Origin: Seison nebaliae
Taxonomy: Eukaryota > Rotifera > Pararotatoria > Seisonacea > Seisonidae
NCBI GenBank assembly: GCA_023231475.1
Contig: JALJEE010000053.1
Span: 1 to 35,143 of the forward strand
DNA: 35,143 nt
Direction of reading: 5' to 3'
The notes under the pieces were generated by a model that saw only the letters and a program-made list of their open reading frames with translations, did not search any database and had not been told where the DNA came from. The position numbers and the translations under genes are program-made. Below, piece by piece: positions 21,088 through 31,700 of this stretch (positions within the stretch are counted from its first letter, which is position 1; each line of letters starts with the position of its first letter).

Positions 21088-22188
21088 TTATGTTGATTGA
21101 ATGTGATGAGATATATGAGATTGTTCTGCGATAGGTGAAATGTTTTTCGAAAGTAGAACAGTTTCTCGAAATTGAGTAGATGCCAAAAGATAATAAAAGA
21201 ATCGAATTGAATGAAGAATAATAAAGAATGGTCGTAAGATGGATAGAATGATGATATCGTTCGCTTTCGATTGATTGATGGAGAAAGCGAATAAATAAAT
21301 ATCGACAGGTAAAGCGAATAGAAGGAAGTTAAAACTCATTACAAGAAGAATAATGGAAATTTTTCGAATAAATTTCGATTTTTTTTCACATTGAATATTA
21401 TTGATAGAATTTGAGTTGTTGTCTTGTGTAACTTTATTGAGTGAGGATAGATAGACAGTAATAATGATTGATGTAACAACCATGAAGGAACTAGGTCCGA
21501 GAGAATAAAGAATTGTATGAAGAAGAGAATGGACATTAAAAAAATATTTTCTCCATCCATCATTAGTGAATTGACAAAGTTGTGGATTTGAAGAAAATTG
21601 ATAAACGAAATGTAAAGGAATAACGCTGATTAAAGAGATGATGGCTAAAGTGATACAAATCACATGAGTATAGAATGAGCCTTTGAATCTTCCATGATTG
21701 AATGAGCGAAGAATATTGAGAGCACAACTGGATGATTTGTGGAATAATCTTTTAGCACAATTCGTTTCATTCTCCAGTGATTGTCGACAATTATGAAGTA
21801 ATTTACTTTGATGTGCACTAGTAATGACTAGACATTGATGAAGACAACTTGTACATAAGATGAAGGAACTCCATTGTAGGGCGAAATAGCGAAATGTTCG
21901 TTTAGTTTGACATAGAAATTCATTTCCGCTACTAATGTCAACGTCGAGAATTGATGCTAACGTAAAATTGATACCACAACCAAAAAGAACGAGTAAATCG
22001 GCGAGACTTAGCCAAGCGAAATAAATAAATGTTGGAGATCGAAATCGTTTCTTGTAAATGTTGAGAAGGAATATAACGATAGAAATGGCATTTAACGGTA
22101 TGCCAATTAGAACTATAATTCCGATGATATAATTATAAGATATTCTTTCGATTTGACGTGCAAATTGGATATGGGAAACCATCGTCAT
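21088..22188 (-). CDS. divergent rhodopsin-type (class A) GPCR
   Basis: Intronless, 366 aa. Seven hydrophobic segments are visible. TM1 has GIPLNAISIVIF with the conserved Asn (1.50). TM2 has FAWLSLADLLVLFG with the conserved Asp (2.50). Before TM3 is a Cys (LCQTKRTF) that can pair with the Cys in extracellular loop 2 (PQLCQFTNDGW). TM6 has FNFLLFALPVD with the Pro. TM7 ends HSIRFFYYLLASTQFR. The layout is that of invertebrate peptide receptors of the FMRFamide/thyrotropin-like group, so a neuropeptide ligand is likely. Oddities: the E/DRY motif after TM3 reads VITSAHQ, so the activating Arg is missing, and the NPxxY region reads SIRFFYY. The start ATG at 22188 lies two bases after TTCTTCACATTCCTAG, a good splice-acceptor sequence. 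Confidence 0.88.
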   Translation of the reverse strand: MTMVSHIQFARQIERISYNYIIGIIVLIGIPLNAISIVIFLLNIYKKRFRSPTFIYFAWLSLADLLVLFGCGINFTLASILDVDISSGNEFLCQTKRTFRYFALQWSSFILCTSCLHQCLVITSAHQSKLLHNCRQSLENETNCAKRLFHKSSSCALNILRSFNHGRFKGSFYTHVICITLAIISLISVIPLHFVYQFSSNPQLCQFTNDGWRKYFFNVHSLLHTILYSLGPSSFMVVTSIIITVYLSSLNKVTQDNNSNSINNIQCEKKSKFIRKISIILLVMSFNFLLFALPVDIYLFAFSINQSKANDIIILSILRPFFIILHSIRFFYYLLASTQFRETVLLSKNISPIAEQSHISHHIQST

Positions 22189-22817
22189 GGCTAGGAATGT
22201 GAAGAAATAATATTTTTAATTTTTCATAAACAATACGGGATGAATTAGATAAATCAAATTAGCAAGTCAATGTGAAGGAAATTAGAGTGTTTTTGTCAGA
22301 AAATTTACATCTGGAAATTTCTGTAGGATTTGTAAGAAATTCGAATTATGTGGAATGAAGAAGGATTTCTTCTCTCCTTACATCCATTCGATTTGTCAAG
22401 AGATTCATGATCAATTCATTTCATTCGAATGAACGAAAGATTAATAATTAATTGAAGTGGAAGAATGGGATGATGAATTTGAATAATTCGATGAAGGAAT
22501 TCGTTTTCTAAATGAAATTTTTATTTGAATTGAAATTGATGAATAAACTGAAGAGGAGAAAGAAAGTTGTATGAACGTAATGAAATTAATTAAAACTTTC
22601 AATCATAGTCGTAAAATTAGTATTTGCATAAGAAGAGGAAGAATAAATAAGAAAATATAATGAAATAGGAAAGGAATGTTGCATGATTAATAAAAAAGAT
22701 TGAGATGGGATGATTCACAAATGATCTTTGCACAAGATTAAAGAAATGAAATTGTGAAGGGACAAACAGATAGATCATTACCAGGGAATTTATATTTTAT
22801 TAGGAATATATCGGAAA
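22189..22817. other. AT-rich spacer upstream of the GPCR
   Basis: No gene or repeat recognised. It contains the acceptor-like sequence next to the GPCR start and, at its right end, the poly(A) signal of the next gene. Confidence 0.45.
22796..22801 (-). terminator. poly(A) signal of the KIAA0319L homologue
   Basis: AATAAA on the minus strand, 16 nt after the stop codon. Confidence 0.5.
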
Positions 22818-25800
22818 TTAAATAATCTTCCCATTCTTTATCGGAGTAAAAAGTTTCGTTCGTAAATTGTTTTTCACTTCGTTGAACGTACGAGATAAAG
22901 GAGTCGTATTTGGACCAATTCGATTATTTGAATTTCTTACCGAATTATTCATTCCTAATAATTCTCGCGTATCATCCTCCTCATTAATCAGATGTTGTTT
23001 GTCCTCTTCGAAATCGTTGGATGATGATAATAATTGAATTTCTTCATTTCGATTCAACGAGAAACTACGACCGATTTTCGATAATCGATTATTCGACGTA
23101 TCAACTTGATCCATAAATTTTCCTTTTGCATTCGAATGACGTTTTCGTTTCTTCTCCTTCTTATTCAGGAATGAATGATGAATATCACCAGGATCTGTTT
23201 CCATATCGGTGGCAGGATCAAATAAATTATTTCGATTTCCTTCACAATTATTATTTGAATTATTCACATTATAACTATTTCGATTTTTAATAATGCGAAG
23301 AAGAAGACCTTCATTATTATCGTTGTCATGATAATGACCGTTCTTTCTTTTCATTTTATCGAACTGATATCTCTCCTTCTTCATATTGGAACGAATAAGT
23401 AATCGACGAAGACATCGTTGTAAACGACGAAGACAACAACGTGAGACGAAAATGAAGAATAAAAGAAATGAGAATAAAATGAAGAAAAAAGATGATAATG
23501 CCACATAAAAAATACTCCAATCACAATTCTCTTCATATAAAATATTTCTTCTCAACCATGATGACATCCAATAAGTGCCACAAATACAAACATGTGTCAA
23601 CGGTTCACAATAACCGTGATTGGAGCATTGATTCGAACAAGTTGATGATCGGATATCGAATAATAATAAAGACTTCCTCGTTTTATCATTAGTTCGATTC
23701 ATAAAGAAATTCATTTCATTATAATCCATTGTACGGAAAGTATCGATCAAACGTTGTTCCACTATATCACTTTTCATTTGACGCCATTTTCTTCTGACTG
23801 ATTTCGAACTTTTCAAACGTTCCCACACAATTAATCGAACTTGAATGAGACAACCGTGTAATGAACAAACTCCACGACGTTGAGTCAACGAATTCAATTT
23901 GAGACTATGTTGATCATCTTCTGGTGAGAGATCATGAAGATCTCCTTTGATTCGACGATCCACTACCATCGTCTCATTCAACAAAATATCAATCTCATCA
24001 TGATGATCAATTTTTCGTTGTGTTTCATTCAACTTCCCATAATGATAATGAAGAGCGACTGATCCACTCATTTGTAACGAATTGTCATTATATGGAATGG
24101 GCGAATTATAAGAGTACCAAGGCCAAGCCCAATTTTGAGATTTAAATAAACCTAATTGACTTGGAGCTAATACTCGCTTCCGTCCTAACATGTCCAATTT
24201 GAGTAGTTGACGATAAATAATATCTTTAATTTGAAATCGATAATATTTCTTCTCATTATCCGATTTGGTTTGATCGAGTAATTTTTTTAATCGTCGAACT
24301 AATGCCAATAATTCTCCATATGTCATCAGATCTCTTTCTTCCGATTTACTCCATAGAAGTAATTCTAATTCATTCTTCATTTCAACCATCTTATCAATTT
24401 CAACTAAACATTCATCACTCGCTGATAAATCGTCGGAATCGGTTACCGTTAAACGGAAACGATATGATCCTGATGGAATCATTTTCAGATTAACATAAGC
24501 GAGTGAATCATTCTGATTTTGGATTATTGGGAAAACTGAAGAATCATGAACATTCTCCCAATAATACTCTTTCGATGTCAACGATTCGTCAGATGTTAAT
24601 TCACCGTCCAAAAATAGGACGGTATCGTCCGTATTATTAATTTTTGTTAATTTCTCCAATTTCATTTTCGTTTGTTTCGATTCTTTCAATAATCGAAGAG
24701 ATGTATAACATCGAACTTCTACTTCTGGTGCGTAATTTTTCGCTTTGATAAGACTGAGATGTAATTTCGATGAGAGAATAATCGGTGATGATAATTCTGA
24801 TGATGAATCGATTTTATTCGAATCTTCATCAATTGACAAACTGTCAATATAACTTTTATGATCAACATTACTCAACGAATCGATAGAAAAGATAATTTCA
24901 AATTCATATTCCCCAACATACAACGAAGAGATGTTTGTGATAAATGAAGTCGGTCGATCGATAACGGCGATCGATCCATATAATTGTTTCCATTCAACTG
25001 ACGATGTAATTTCAATGAGTGACGGAGCTGATAATTTCTCCGCATCAACTGACACACTCAAACCATTGAAATTTCTATAGACGGGAATTGTTGTATTAGT
25101 TTGAATGGAAATATCATTTGAATTTTCCACTTCAATTGTTTGATAGAAAATTTGTGTTTTGTTCATCATCGAATGATCAAGTGAATGCCAAATGACTGTA
25201 AGATTACTATTGGGATAAATGACAGGTCTCGTCTTCTTCCACCAATGAGGATTCTCTCGAGGTGAAACGATACGTAATTCATATGTCTGTGTATCGATTT
25301 GATCGGCACCATCAGTGACGGTTAAATTAACGGAGAATTTTCCTGGTTGTAAATTCTTCAATTTCAAAATTGAAGTATGACTTCCTTCGATATCGATACT
25401 ATGTGAATCATCTTTCGAATTCAGTTTCCAATCATATCTCACAATGGCTTTATCGTCAGTCGAGGAATTTCCATAAAGGAAAACCGTTTCTTTCGGTAAT
25501 TGAACGATCATTGGACCTGTTATAACAGCGACCGGTTTCAAATCTTTCTCTTTGAAAACTTCGAATTGGACGCGACTTGAATTAGTGTAACCGATTTTAT
25601 TAGTAACGGATAATTCGAAGATATATGATCCTTGAATCATTTGATCGATTTCGATGAATTTTGAAGAGAAATCTTTCGATTTGATTTGTTTCACCATATT
25701 CTCATGATCTTTCAAATTGGGCACATCAGTCAATTTGAGAAATTTCCATTTATATGCCGTAATTCCAAAATCACATTTACTTCCTGACGCATCTAAAACG

Positions 25801-27164
25801 AGTTTAGCTGGGGCGAATAATTCTTTTGTTGACAATTGAATGATAGGTAAAGGGAGAACTTTCGATCGATTATAAATTAATAAAGTCACTCCAGTTTCTA
25901 ATATAATATTATTAGTTGGTGAATGCCATTTTAATTGAAATTTTTCTTCTCCTTCTTTATTGGGAGTACTAATTTTGAGATGGAGAAGATTGGTAATATT
26001 TATTTTGATGTTACTCGTTTGATTGAGAATAGAGAGTGTAAAATGTCGAAGATTCATTTCATCAACATCCAAATTCCTCTTATATAAATGATGGAAAATG
26101 GTGAAACTGATAAGTTTCGTATCATTCTTTGCCATATGTCTCTCTTGTTCTGAACTCACCATAAATATTTGATTGGATTCAATCGAGAAGAATTTCAAGA
26201 GATTTTCATCCTCAATACAATACGATTCATTTTTCGATGGCGTTCTCATATAAGTCAATCCCATTTGACATCCACAATATCCAGTTTTCGTCATATCATT
26301 AGCGAAGATACATCGATGAAAATCATAATGACAATTTGTATCATATTTCACGTTATTTTTATTCTTCACATTATTATTGTTGATGGCATCATTTTCTGGT
26401 GAATCGATGGCATTCTCTTGGAGAATGGAACAAATCATCGTTTGTGGTTGATATTGACAAATGTGATCAGATTGAAATTGTTTCCGAAATCGTTTCAATT
26501 CCTCAACATTTTCCAATTGAAGGAGATTTGATAATGGGGAATTAGTGGGAAGAAATTCTTCTTCGAATGTCAATAAATCTGGTAAATAATATTTTTTACA
26601 GATACACATATTTAACGATTTCTTACCATCATGAAATGGTTCACATTGTTCATTGGGACGTTTCGAACAAGTTCCATTACATTCACTTTCTTTCACTTCC
26701 AATAATTTTTTCAATCGATCAACATTTGTCGAGTGATGAATAAATGATGTTCGATCAAACGCCATCACTTTTTCTACACTTCGAATTACAATTAAATAAT
26801 TCTTTCCTTCATTTATCTCATCAACATGTTTCACGAGATTCTCTTTTCCATTTTTCGCCGAACACGATCCATCACTAATACAATTGATGAATGTACATCG
26901 ATTCTTCTTCCCGTTCCATTTGATGGTTTGACACGTGTCTTCCGATCCACAACATTCATTCAAACATTGACTTAACGTATAATTTTTTTTCGTTATCTTC
27001 TCTCCACTTTCCTCCCATTTCGTTTCACCATTTTCATAGAATTTTGGGATACAACCTTTCTCTATTTCAACTTTATTGATGACGAGAGAATGAATAAATA
27101 CGATGTTGACCAGAGCGACCAAAAATGGGACGGCCACAGCTACTTTGGTAGATGAACGACTCAT
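22818..27164 (-). CDS. KIAA0319L: KIAA0319-like type I membrane protein with MANSC and PKD domains
   Basis: A single 1448-residue open frame. In order: a signal peptide (about 1-27); a cysteine-rich MANSC-like domain (about 37-105, LSQCLNECCGSEDTCQ); further Cys-rich EGF-like segments (about 160-320); then Ig-like PKD repeats, the clearest at about 540-640 with PVAVITGP, DDKAIVRYDWKL and GKFSVNLTVTDG, plus others near 455 and 880-950. A C-terminal Cys block CSNQCSNHGYCEP-CICGTYW precedes a membrane span near 1217-1241 and a cytoplasmic tail of about 205 residues. This order, and especially the Cys block just before the membrane span, is the KIAA0319/KIAA0319L layout. Vertebrate members (about 1050-1070 aa) act in neuronal migration and endosome-to-Golgi traffic. 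This copy is about 400 residues longer through low-complexity and linker additions, and has no introns. The gene is divergent from the MED27-like gene. Confidence 0.9.
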   Translation of the reverse strand: MSRSSTKVAVAVPFLVALVNIVFIHSLVINKVEIEKGCIPKFYENGETKWEESGEKITKKNYTLSQCLNECCGSEDTCQTIKWNGKKNRCTFINCISDGSCSAKNGKENLVKHVDEINEGKNYLIVIRSVEKVMAFDRTSFIHHSTNVDRLKKLLEVKESECNGTCSKRPNEQCEPFHDGKKSLNMCICKKYYLPDLLTFEEEFLPTNSPLSNLLQLENVEELKRFRKQFQSDHICQYQPQTMICSILQENAIDSPENDAINNNNVKNKNNVKYDTNCHYDFHRCIFANDMTKTGYCGCQMGLTYMRTPSKNESYCIEDENLLKFFSIESNQIFMVSSEQERHMAKNDTKLISFTIFHHLYKRNLDVDEMNLRHFTLSILNQTSNIKINITNLLHLKISTPNKEGEEKFQLKWHSPTNNIILETGVTLLIYNRSKVLPLPIIQLSTKELFAPAKLVLDASGSKCDFGITAYKWKFLKLTDVPNLKDHENMVKQIKSKDFSSKFIEIDQMIQGSYIFELSVTNKIGYTNSSRVQFEVFKEKDLKPVAVITGPMIVQLPKETVFLYGNSSTDDKAIVRYDWKLNSKDDSHSIDIEGSHTSILKLKNLQPGKFSVNLTVTDGADQIDTQTYELRIVSPRENPHWWKKTRPVIYPNSNLTVIWHSLDHSMMNKTQIFYQTIEVENSNDISIQTNTTIPVYRNFNGLSVSVDAEKLSAPSLIEITSSVEWKQLYGSIAVIDRPTSFITNISSLYVGEYEFEIIFSIDSLSNVDHKSYIDSLSIDEDSNKIDSSSELSSPIILSSKLHLSLIKAKNYAPEVEVRCYTSLRLLKESKQTKMKLEKLTKINNTDDTVLFLDGELTSDESLTSKEYYWENVHDSSVFPIIQNQNDSLAYVNLKMIPSGSYRFRLTVTDSDDLSASDECLVEIDKMVEMKNELELLLWSKSEERDLMTYGELLALVRRLKKLLDQTKSDNEKKYYRFQIKDIIYRQLLKLDMLGRKRVLAPSQLGLFKSQNWAWPWYSYNSPIPYNDNSLQMSGSVALHYHYGKLNETQRKIDHHDEIDILLNETMVVDRRIKGDLHDLSPEDDQHSLKLNSLTQRRGVCSLHGCLIQVRLIVWERLKSSKSVRRKWRQMKSDIVEQRLIDTFRTMDYNEMNFFMNRTNDKTRKSLLLFDIRSSTCSNQCSNHGYCEPLTHVCICGTYWMSSWLRRNILYEENCDWSIFYVALSSFFFILFSFLLFFIFVSRCCLRRLQRCLRRLLIRSNMKKERYQFDKMKRKNGHYHDNDNNEGLLLRIIKNRNSYNVNNSNNNCEGNRNNLFDPATDMETDPGDIHHSFLNKKEKKRKRHSNAKGKFMDQVDTSNNRLSKIGRSFSLNRNEEIQLLSSSNDFEEDKQHLINEEDDTRELLGMNNSVRNSNNRIGPNTTPLSRTFNEVKNNLRTKLFTPIKNGKII

Positions 27165-27634
27165 AATTGAGAAGGTTGGAAAAGATGTTTTTGGTTGAAT
27201 TGGAAAATATTCTTTTTGATTCTATTTTTCATTCATTTATTTTATTACTCATATACATGTATATGGATGGATGAATTAATTGAGAAAGAAATTTCCACAG
27301 TTGTTGTGTTTTTTCTTTATTTTTTTTATTCACTTCACCTTCCCTCAGATTGGGACGTATGTGGAGATGTTTGTGAATGAAAAATTCATAAAATTTATCA
27401 CTGCACGTAGCACAAACTTCTTTGATATGTTTAACAATTCTCCATTAACATTGGTCCTTCACTTCTCCAAATTTCTTCTTTTTCTTTTTTTCTCAATTTC
27501 TCATCAATTTCCTTTCCCATTAAATATATGGCTATTCTCAATTTATTTCTCACTAAATTCTTCTCACAATTATCAATTAAATTTCAAAAATTTATTTTAT
27601 AACAAATCAAGAAAGAATTAGAGGATAAATCAGA
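27165..27634. other. divergent promoter region
   Basis: 470 nt between the divergent starts of the KIAA0319L and MED27-like genes. Very T-rich on the plus strand, probably holding both promoters. Open stretches here have skewed Phe/Ile composition and are not called as genes. Confidence 0.5.
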
Positions 27635-28603
27635 ATGAATTCAGTACAGAAACATGAACGATATCGTATTATGCAAAATACAAGTGCTTGTACGAATCAT
27701 GTCCAACATGTTCGTAGTTTGTTGGGCGAGAAGTTTTTGGAGCGAGCGAAAATCATTTCTCAAACTCTCGTTGAAGTGAACGAATCGAAAAATCCGAAAA
27801 AAATCGCCTTATTAACAGATCTGTTAAGTGATTTGAAAAAGACGATTGTCCGTACAGATTTAAGTGGATTGATCGGAATGTGTGATACACTTTTCAAACG
27901 TGATCCATTCGATCAATCTTATGCGAATCTTTTCCATTTCTCTTGTTCGAAGAATGATGTTGTTGATCATGAGAAGACGATGTCACTCTTATGGCAAAGT
28001 GAGATATTGGCGGGGAGGAATAAACCGAAAAAATATTACAATAATTTCTATAATAATTATCCGACATTTGATGCGAATGGAGAACGAAGTAATTTTCAAC
28101 ATTTCGGAATGAAAAATAGAAAAATTGAATTAGATCGATTGGAGTCGATGAATTTACCACCGAATCTTGTTCGAATGGATTTCTTGAAAGATTGTTCCAA
28201 AGAGAATTATATCCTTCAATTTAATATTTGCGATTTGATTGTCATTAATTTCCATGTGAATAAAATGGTCATTTATCAGACGACTGTCGATCCCATTTTA
28301 ACAAAAGAACAAGCTCGAATGAGAAATCATGTCAATCAACCACCAACTCAATCATTCTTTAATGATTCAGTCAATCATCATTCATCTAGTCAACGTTTAG
28401 AAATGATTCTACATGGAGCACTTCGTAATACGGCTGATCCAAATGAATATATCATGAACGTCATTACATATTGTAACAGAAATTTGAGAAGTATTCAAGT
28501 CTGTCCCAAATGTGGTCAATTAGTGAATAAAGGAGAAGTGATAGAAGCACATCGTTTTAACGATATCCCAAATTGCCACGAAGGATGTCGACATTTATTA
28601 TAA
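27635..28603 (+). CDS. MED27: Mediator complex subunit 27-like protein
   Basis: Intronless, 322 aa (human MED27 has 311). The strongest evidence is the C-terminus, where VCPKCGQLVNKG and then FNDIPNCHEGCRHLL reproduce the MED27 zinc-binding end, a CxxCG pair followed by a late His-x3-Cys. Upstream, LPPNLVRMDFLKDC matches the LPPQYV start of the family's central fold, and residues 1-150 are helical, with a LLWQSEILAG segment where MED27 has its conserved Trp-Ser. MED27 sits in the Mediator tail and links activators to RNA polymerase II. The ATG at 27635 is the first in frame and follows AAATCAGA. Similarity outside the C-terminus is weak, so the name is probable rather than certain. The gene converges on GRIN1. 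Confidence 0.62.
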   Translation: MNSVQKHERYRIMQNTSACTNHVQHVRSLLGEKFLERAKIISQTLVEVNESKNPKKIALLTDLLSDLKKTIVRTDLSGLIGMCDTLFKRDPFDQSYANLFHFSCSKNDVVDHEKTMSLLWQSEILAGRNKPKKYYNNFYNNYPTFDANGERSNFQHFGMKNRKIELDRLESMNLPPNLVRMDFLKDCSKENYILQFNICDLIVINFHVNKMVIYQTTVDPILTKEQARMRNHVNQPPTQSFFNDSVNHHSSSQRLEMILHGALRNTADPNEYIMNVITYCNRNLRSIQVCPKCGQLVNKGEVIEAHRFNDIPNCHEGCRHLL

Positions 28604-28791
28604 TGATTTTAAAACATTCATCAATAATCAATAATCATCTGATTAAATTACATTAATTTTATTGACAATTGTAAATATTTTTTAAAATTTAAATTAATTA
28701 AATAAATTTAAAATAAAAATTTGATAAATTGGATTTGATTTTAAAAAAAAAATGATTATTTTAAAATTTCATATATTCCCCCAACAAACAA
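28604..28791. other. convergent 3' spacer
   Basis: 188 nt of very AT-rich DNA between the stops of the MED27-like and GRIN1 genes, with AATAAA-like strings (for example near 28700) on the plus strand that probably end the MED27-like transcript. Confidence 0.5.
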
Positions 28792-31700
28792 TTAAACAAC
28801 GGCTCTAGTTTTCAATAATTTATTTCGGAATAATTTCTTCCGAATTCCAAAAATAAAAATTTCGGCGAGTACGATACAAATACCGATACCCAGACCAACA
28901 ACCACCATCATGAACACTTCTGCCATATTTCTGATTCCCAGAGTGGCAGCACTCGCTTCCGATACGCCAGATTGTCGTCGAGGACAAGTGGCTTCAATTT
29001 GATTATTATTTTGAGTTTTCTTCTTTAACTGTCTCATTTTTAGCCAGTCGATATGAGAAATGACATATTTGGCATAACTTTGAATTATTTGATTTTTTTC
29101 TGATGTGAAATTTTCTGATGAGAATGAATTGGTTGATGTATGATCAAATATATTCGATCCACCAAATAAATTCCATGCGAAAAGAATGATATTTTGAATG
29201 GTGGAGAGACTATCAACATTTTTCTCTTGGATTTCCAGTTTGTTTTTATAGAAATAATTCTTTTTCTTTTCATCTTCATCATCCTCATTATCATTACTAT
29301 GGATTGGTTCATGTTGTAAGAGAATCCATTTATTATCCAAATCTTCGATGAATCCTTCTTCGTGAACGATCAAAATTTGTTTTGAAATAATCGACGCCCA
29401 GAGACTACCTTTCTTTACTCCGAAGCCCAAACTACTCCGACCAAACAAGTCACCGACTGTTACTAATTCACACGATTTAGCCGCTTCATATTCCAATCGA
29501 CTTGAATGCCAAATAAATGCTTTCAATTGTCTTTTAAATTTTAAGTAGAAACATTTTAAAAATTCTTTAAAAATTCGGAATTTTCAAATAAAAATGAACC
29601 CACTCAACACGTCTTTTATGGCGTTTTTCGGATTATTATAATTATATTTCGACATCAGTCGACACATTGTCGACAATTCAACTTGTTGTTTGAAATATTT
29701 GTCAACTGATGAATCTTTGATTGTTGCAATTCGGAATTCATCTTGTGGATTTCTCAACTGAAAAAAATGGAAATGAAATTGATGAATGAAAAGAGAAAGA
29801 AATGACGAAGGAAAGTTTCGGCGATGACGAGAAAAAGTTAAAACAATTGAATGAAATTAAGAATAATGAATGATTGAAATTATAAAATTCTTCATTTGGT
29901 TTCATCGAAAACATAAGGACAATATATTAGTTTGAAACTGTGATAAGCTTTCATCAAAAATTATAAGATTTATTCAAAAAGAATTCATCCACAAGAATTA
30001 TTCATGTTCTCTTCAGGAATACCATCACGAAGAGAATAATGTACAAAACGTAATCGAGAAAATACCCATGATGATAGTAGCACTAACAGAACATTTCTCC
30101 CAATGAGATAAACATTCAGTTAATTTCCCATAATTTGATTATTCTCAACTTCTTGAAAGTTGGAGAAAACAATAATGTGAAGGTGAGAGAAGTGGACGGT
30201 TATCGTTACGCAGATGTACAAGATGGAAGGAGATAATAAGAAATAATAGAAATCATAATAGCAAAAGAAAATGAGATTATTCGATACCTTTTGCCCGTGG
30301 ATGATTAATGTCTAATTTGAAAAGAAGATGGACAATTGTTGGAAAGAAAAAGAAAATGTTTAAATGTTTCTAAAGAAGAACTAATATTTTATCACTACTC
30401 TTCATCATTCCAAGCTAAATTACTGGAAACTTATTGAGAATTTCCTTTCTACAACTTATACAATTCTCTCTCATTCAAAAATCATTTCACGAGGTTCTTT
30501 TTAGAAGACTATCCAATATCATACTAACTCGCACGTCATCTATGCCAGAAATGGACGCTTCAGGTTGATCTAACACTAAGAACGCGGCCAAGTTAGCAGT
30601 GTAAGAAGAGACGACAATCATTGAGAATCCAGCCCAAACTATCCCCAAAATACGTCCAGAAAACGACGTTGGTCTCACTAGAGAAATAATCGAAAATTTT
30701 TTTAAATTTAAAGTTTAACAATCGCCAATTCCACTGCCGAGTAAGACGCCCCAAGTGAACCAATGTGAGTTGAGGAATGAGACATCGTTGGAAGAATCTT
30801 CATGATATTTTCGAACAAATTCATGATCCACTTTATTTTGAACCGTTTTCTCATCCATCATCAACATACTTCCTTCATTCTTTAACTTATCGATCAATTC
30901 CTTCAAATTCTCTAATGACGGTTCTTTTTTCATGAAACTTTTTTTCCGTAATTTTTTCGAAATTGTCGGTGAGAATCGATCTAATAAATATAAAGTGGCT
31001 GCTATCACTTCAACACTCAACAACACAACGAGCCATAATCGATATTGGAAAGGTTGGAGGAATGACGTTAAACTCGAATCTTTTTCTTTCTAACAATTTG
31101 TTTAAATAAATATAAATTGTCTTTATAGAAAAAGGAAAATAAATTAGAGAAGAAAGAAGAACTTTCTTCATCAACAATATCATTCCATGATATTTGAATG
31201 GTTTAGTAAAATCGATGACAGCTGATCTTTCGGCATTGATGGGTAATGGTGCGATAATCAGATCGGCTTGTTTCGAAAGAACTTCACCGACCATTCCTAT
31301 TTAAATATCTCGTAAAAGTTGAAAAGAAAGAGAATGAAAACCATTCCAGGATTTAGTGGTGAGATTATAATCACCATAATTATTATCAGCAACCAGATGT
31401 AATTCGAAAGAGAAATTTAATTTACTCTCTAATCGATAGAGGAGATCGATACAATAACCGAAACAACAATAATCGACAATTCCATTAGTGGTTAATTGTG
31501 GACAATAAGCTTCCCGAATATAGTTCGATTTATTTCTTCTACAATTTTTTCCTTTTCTTTTAAAAATGAAAGGAATCTCGTCAATCGTCACAATTAATAG
31601 ATGTGAATCGACTTTCACCCCTTTCGGCAATGCATATGAGCCACCCGGCCACATCAATTTCTCATGTTGGAATAATGTCAATCGACTTCCATACGACATT

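Noticed and set aside
27195-27621. Two Phe-rich open frames between the divergent KIAA0319L and MED27-like starts
   Set aside because: Composition is that of T-rich promoter or leader DNA, with no protein-like pattern.
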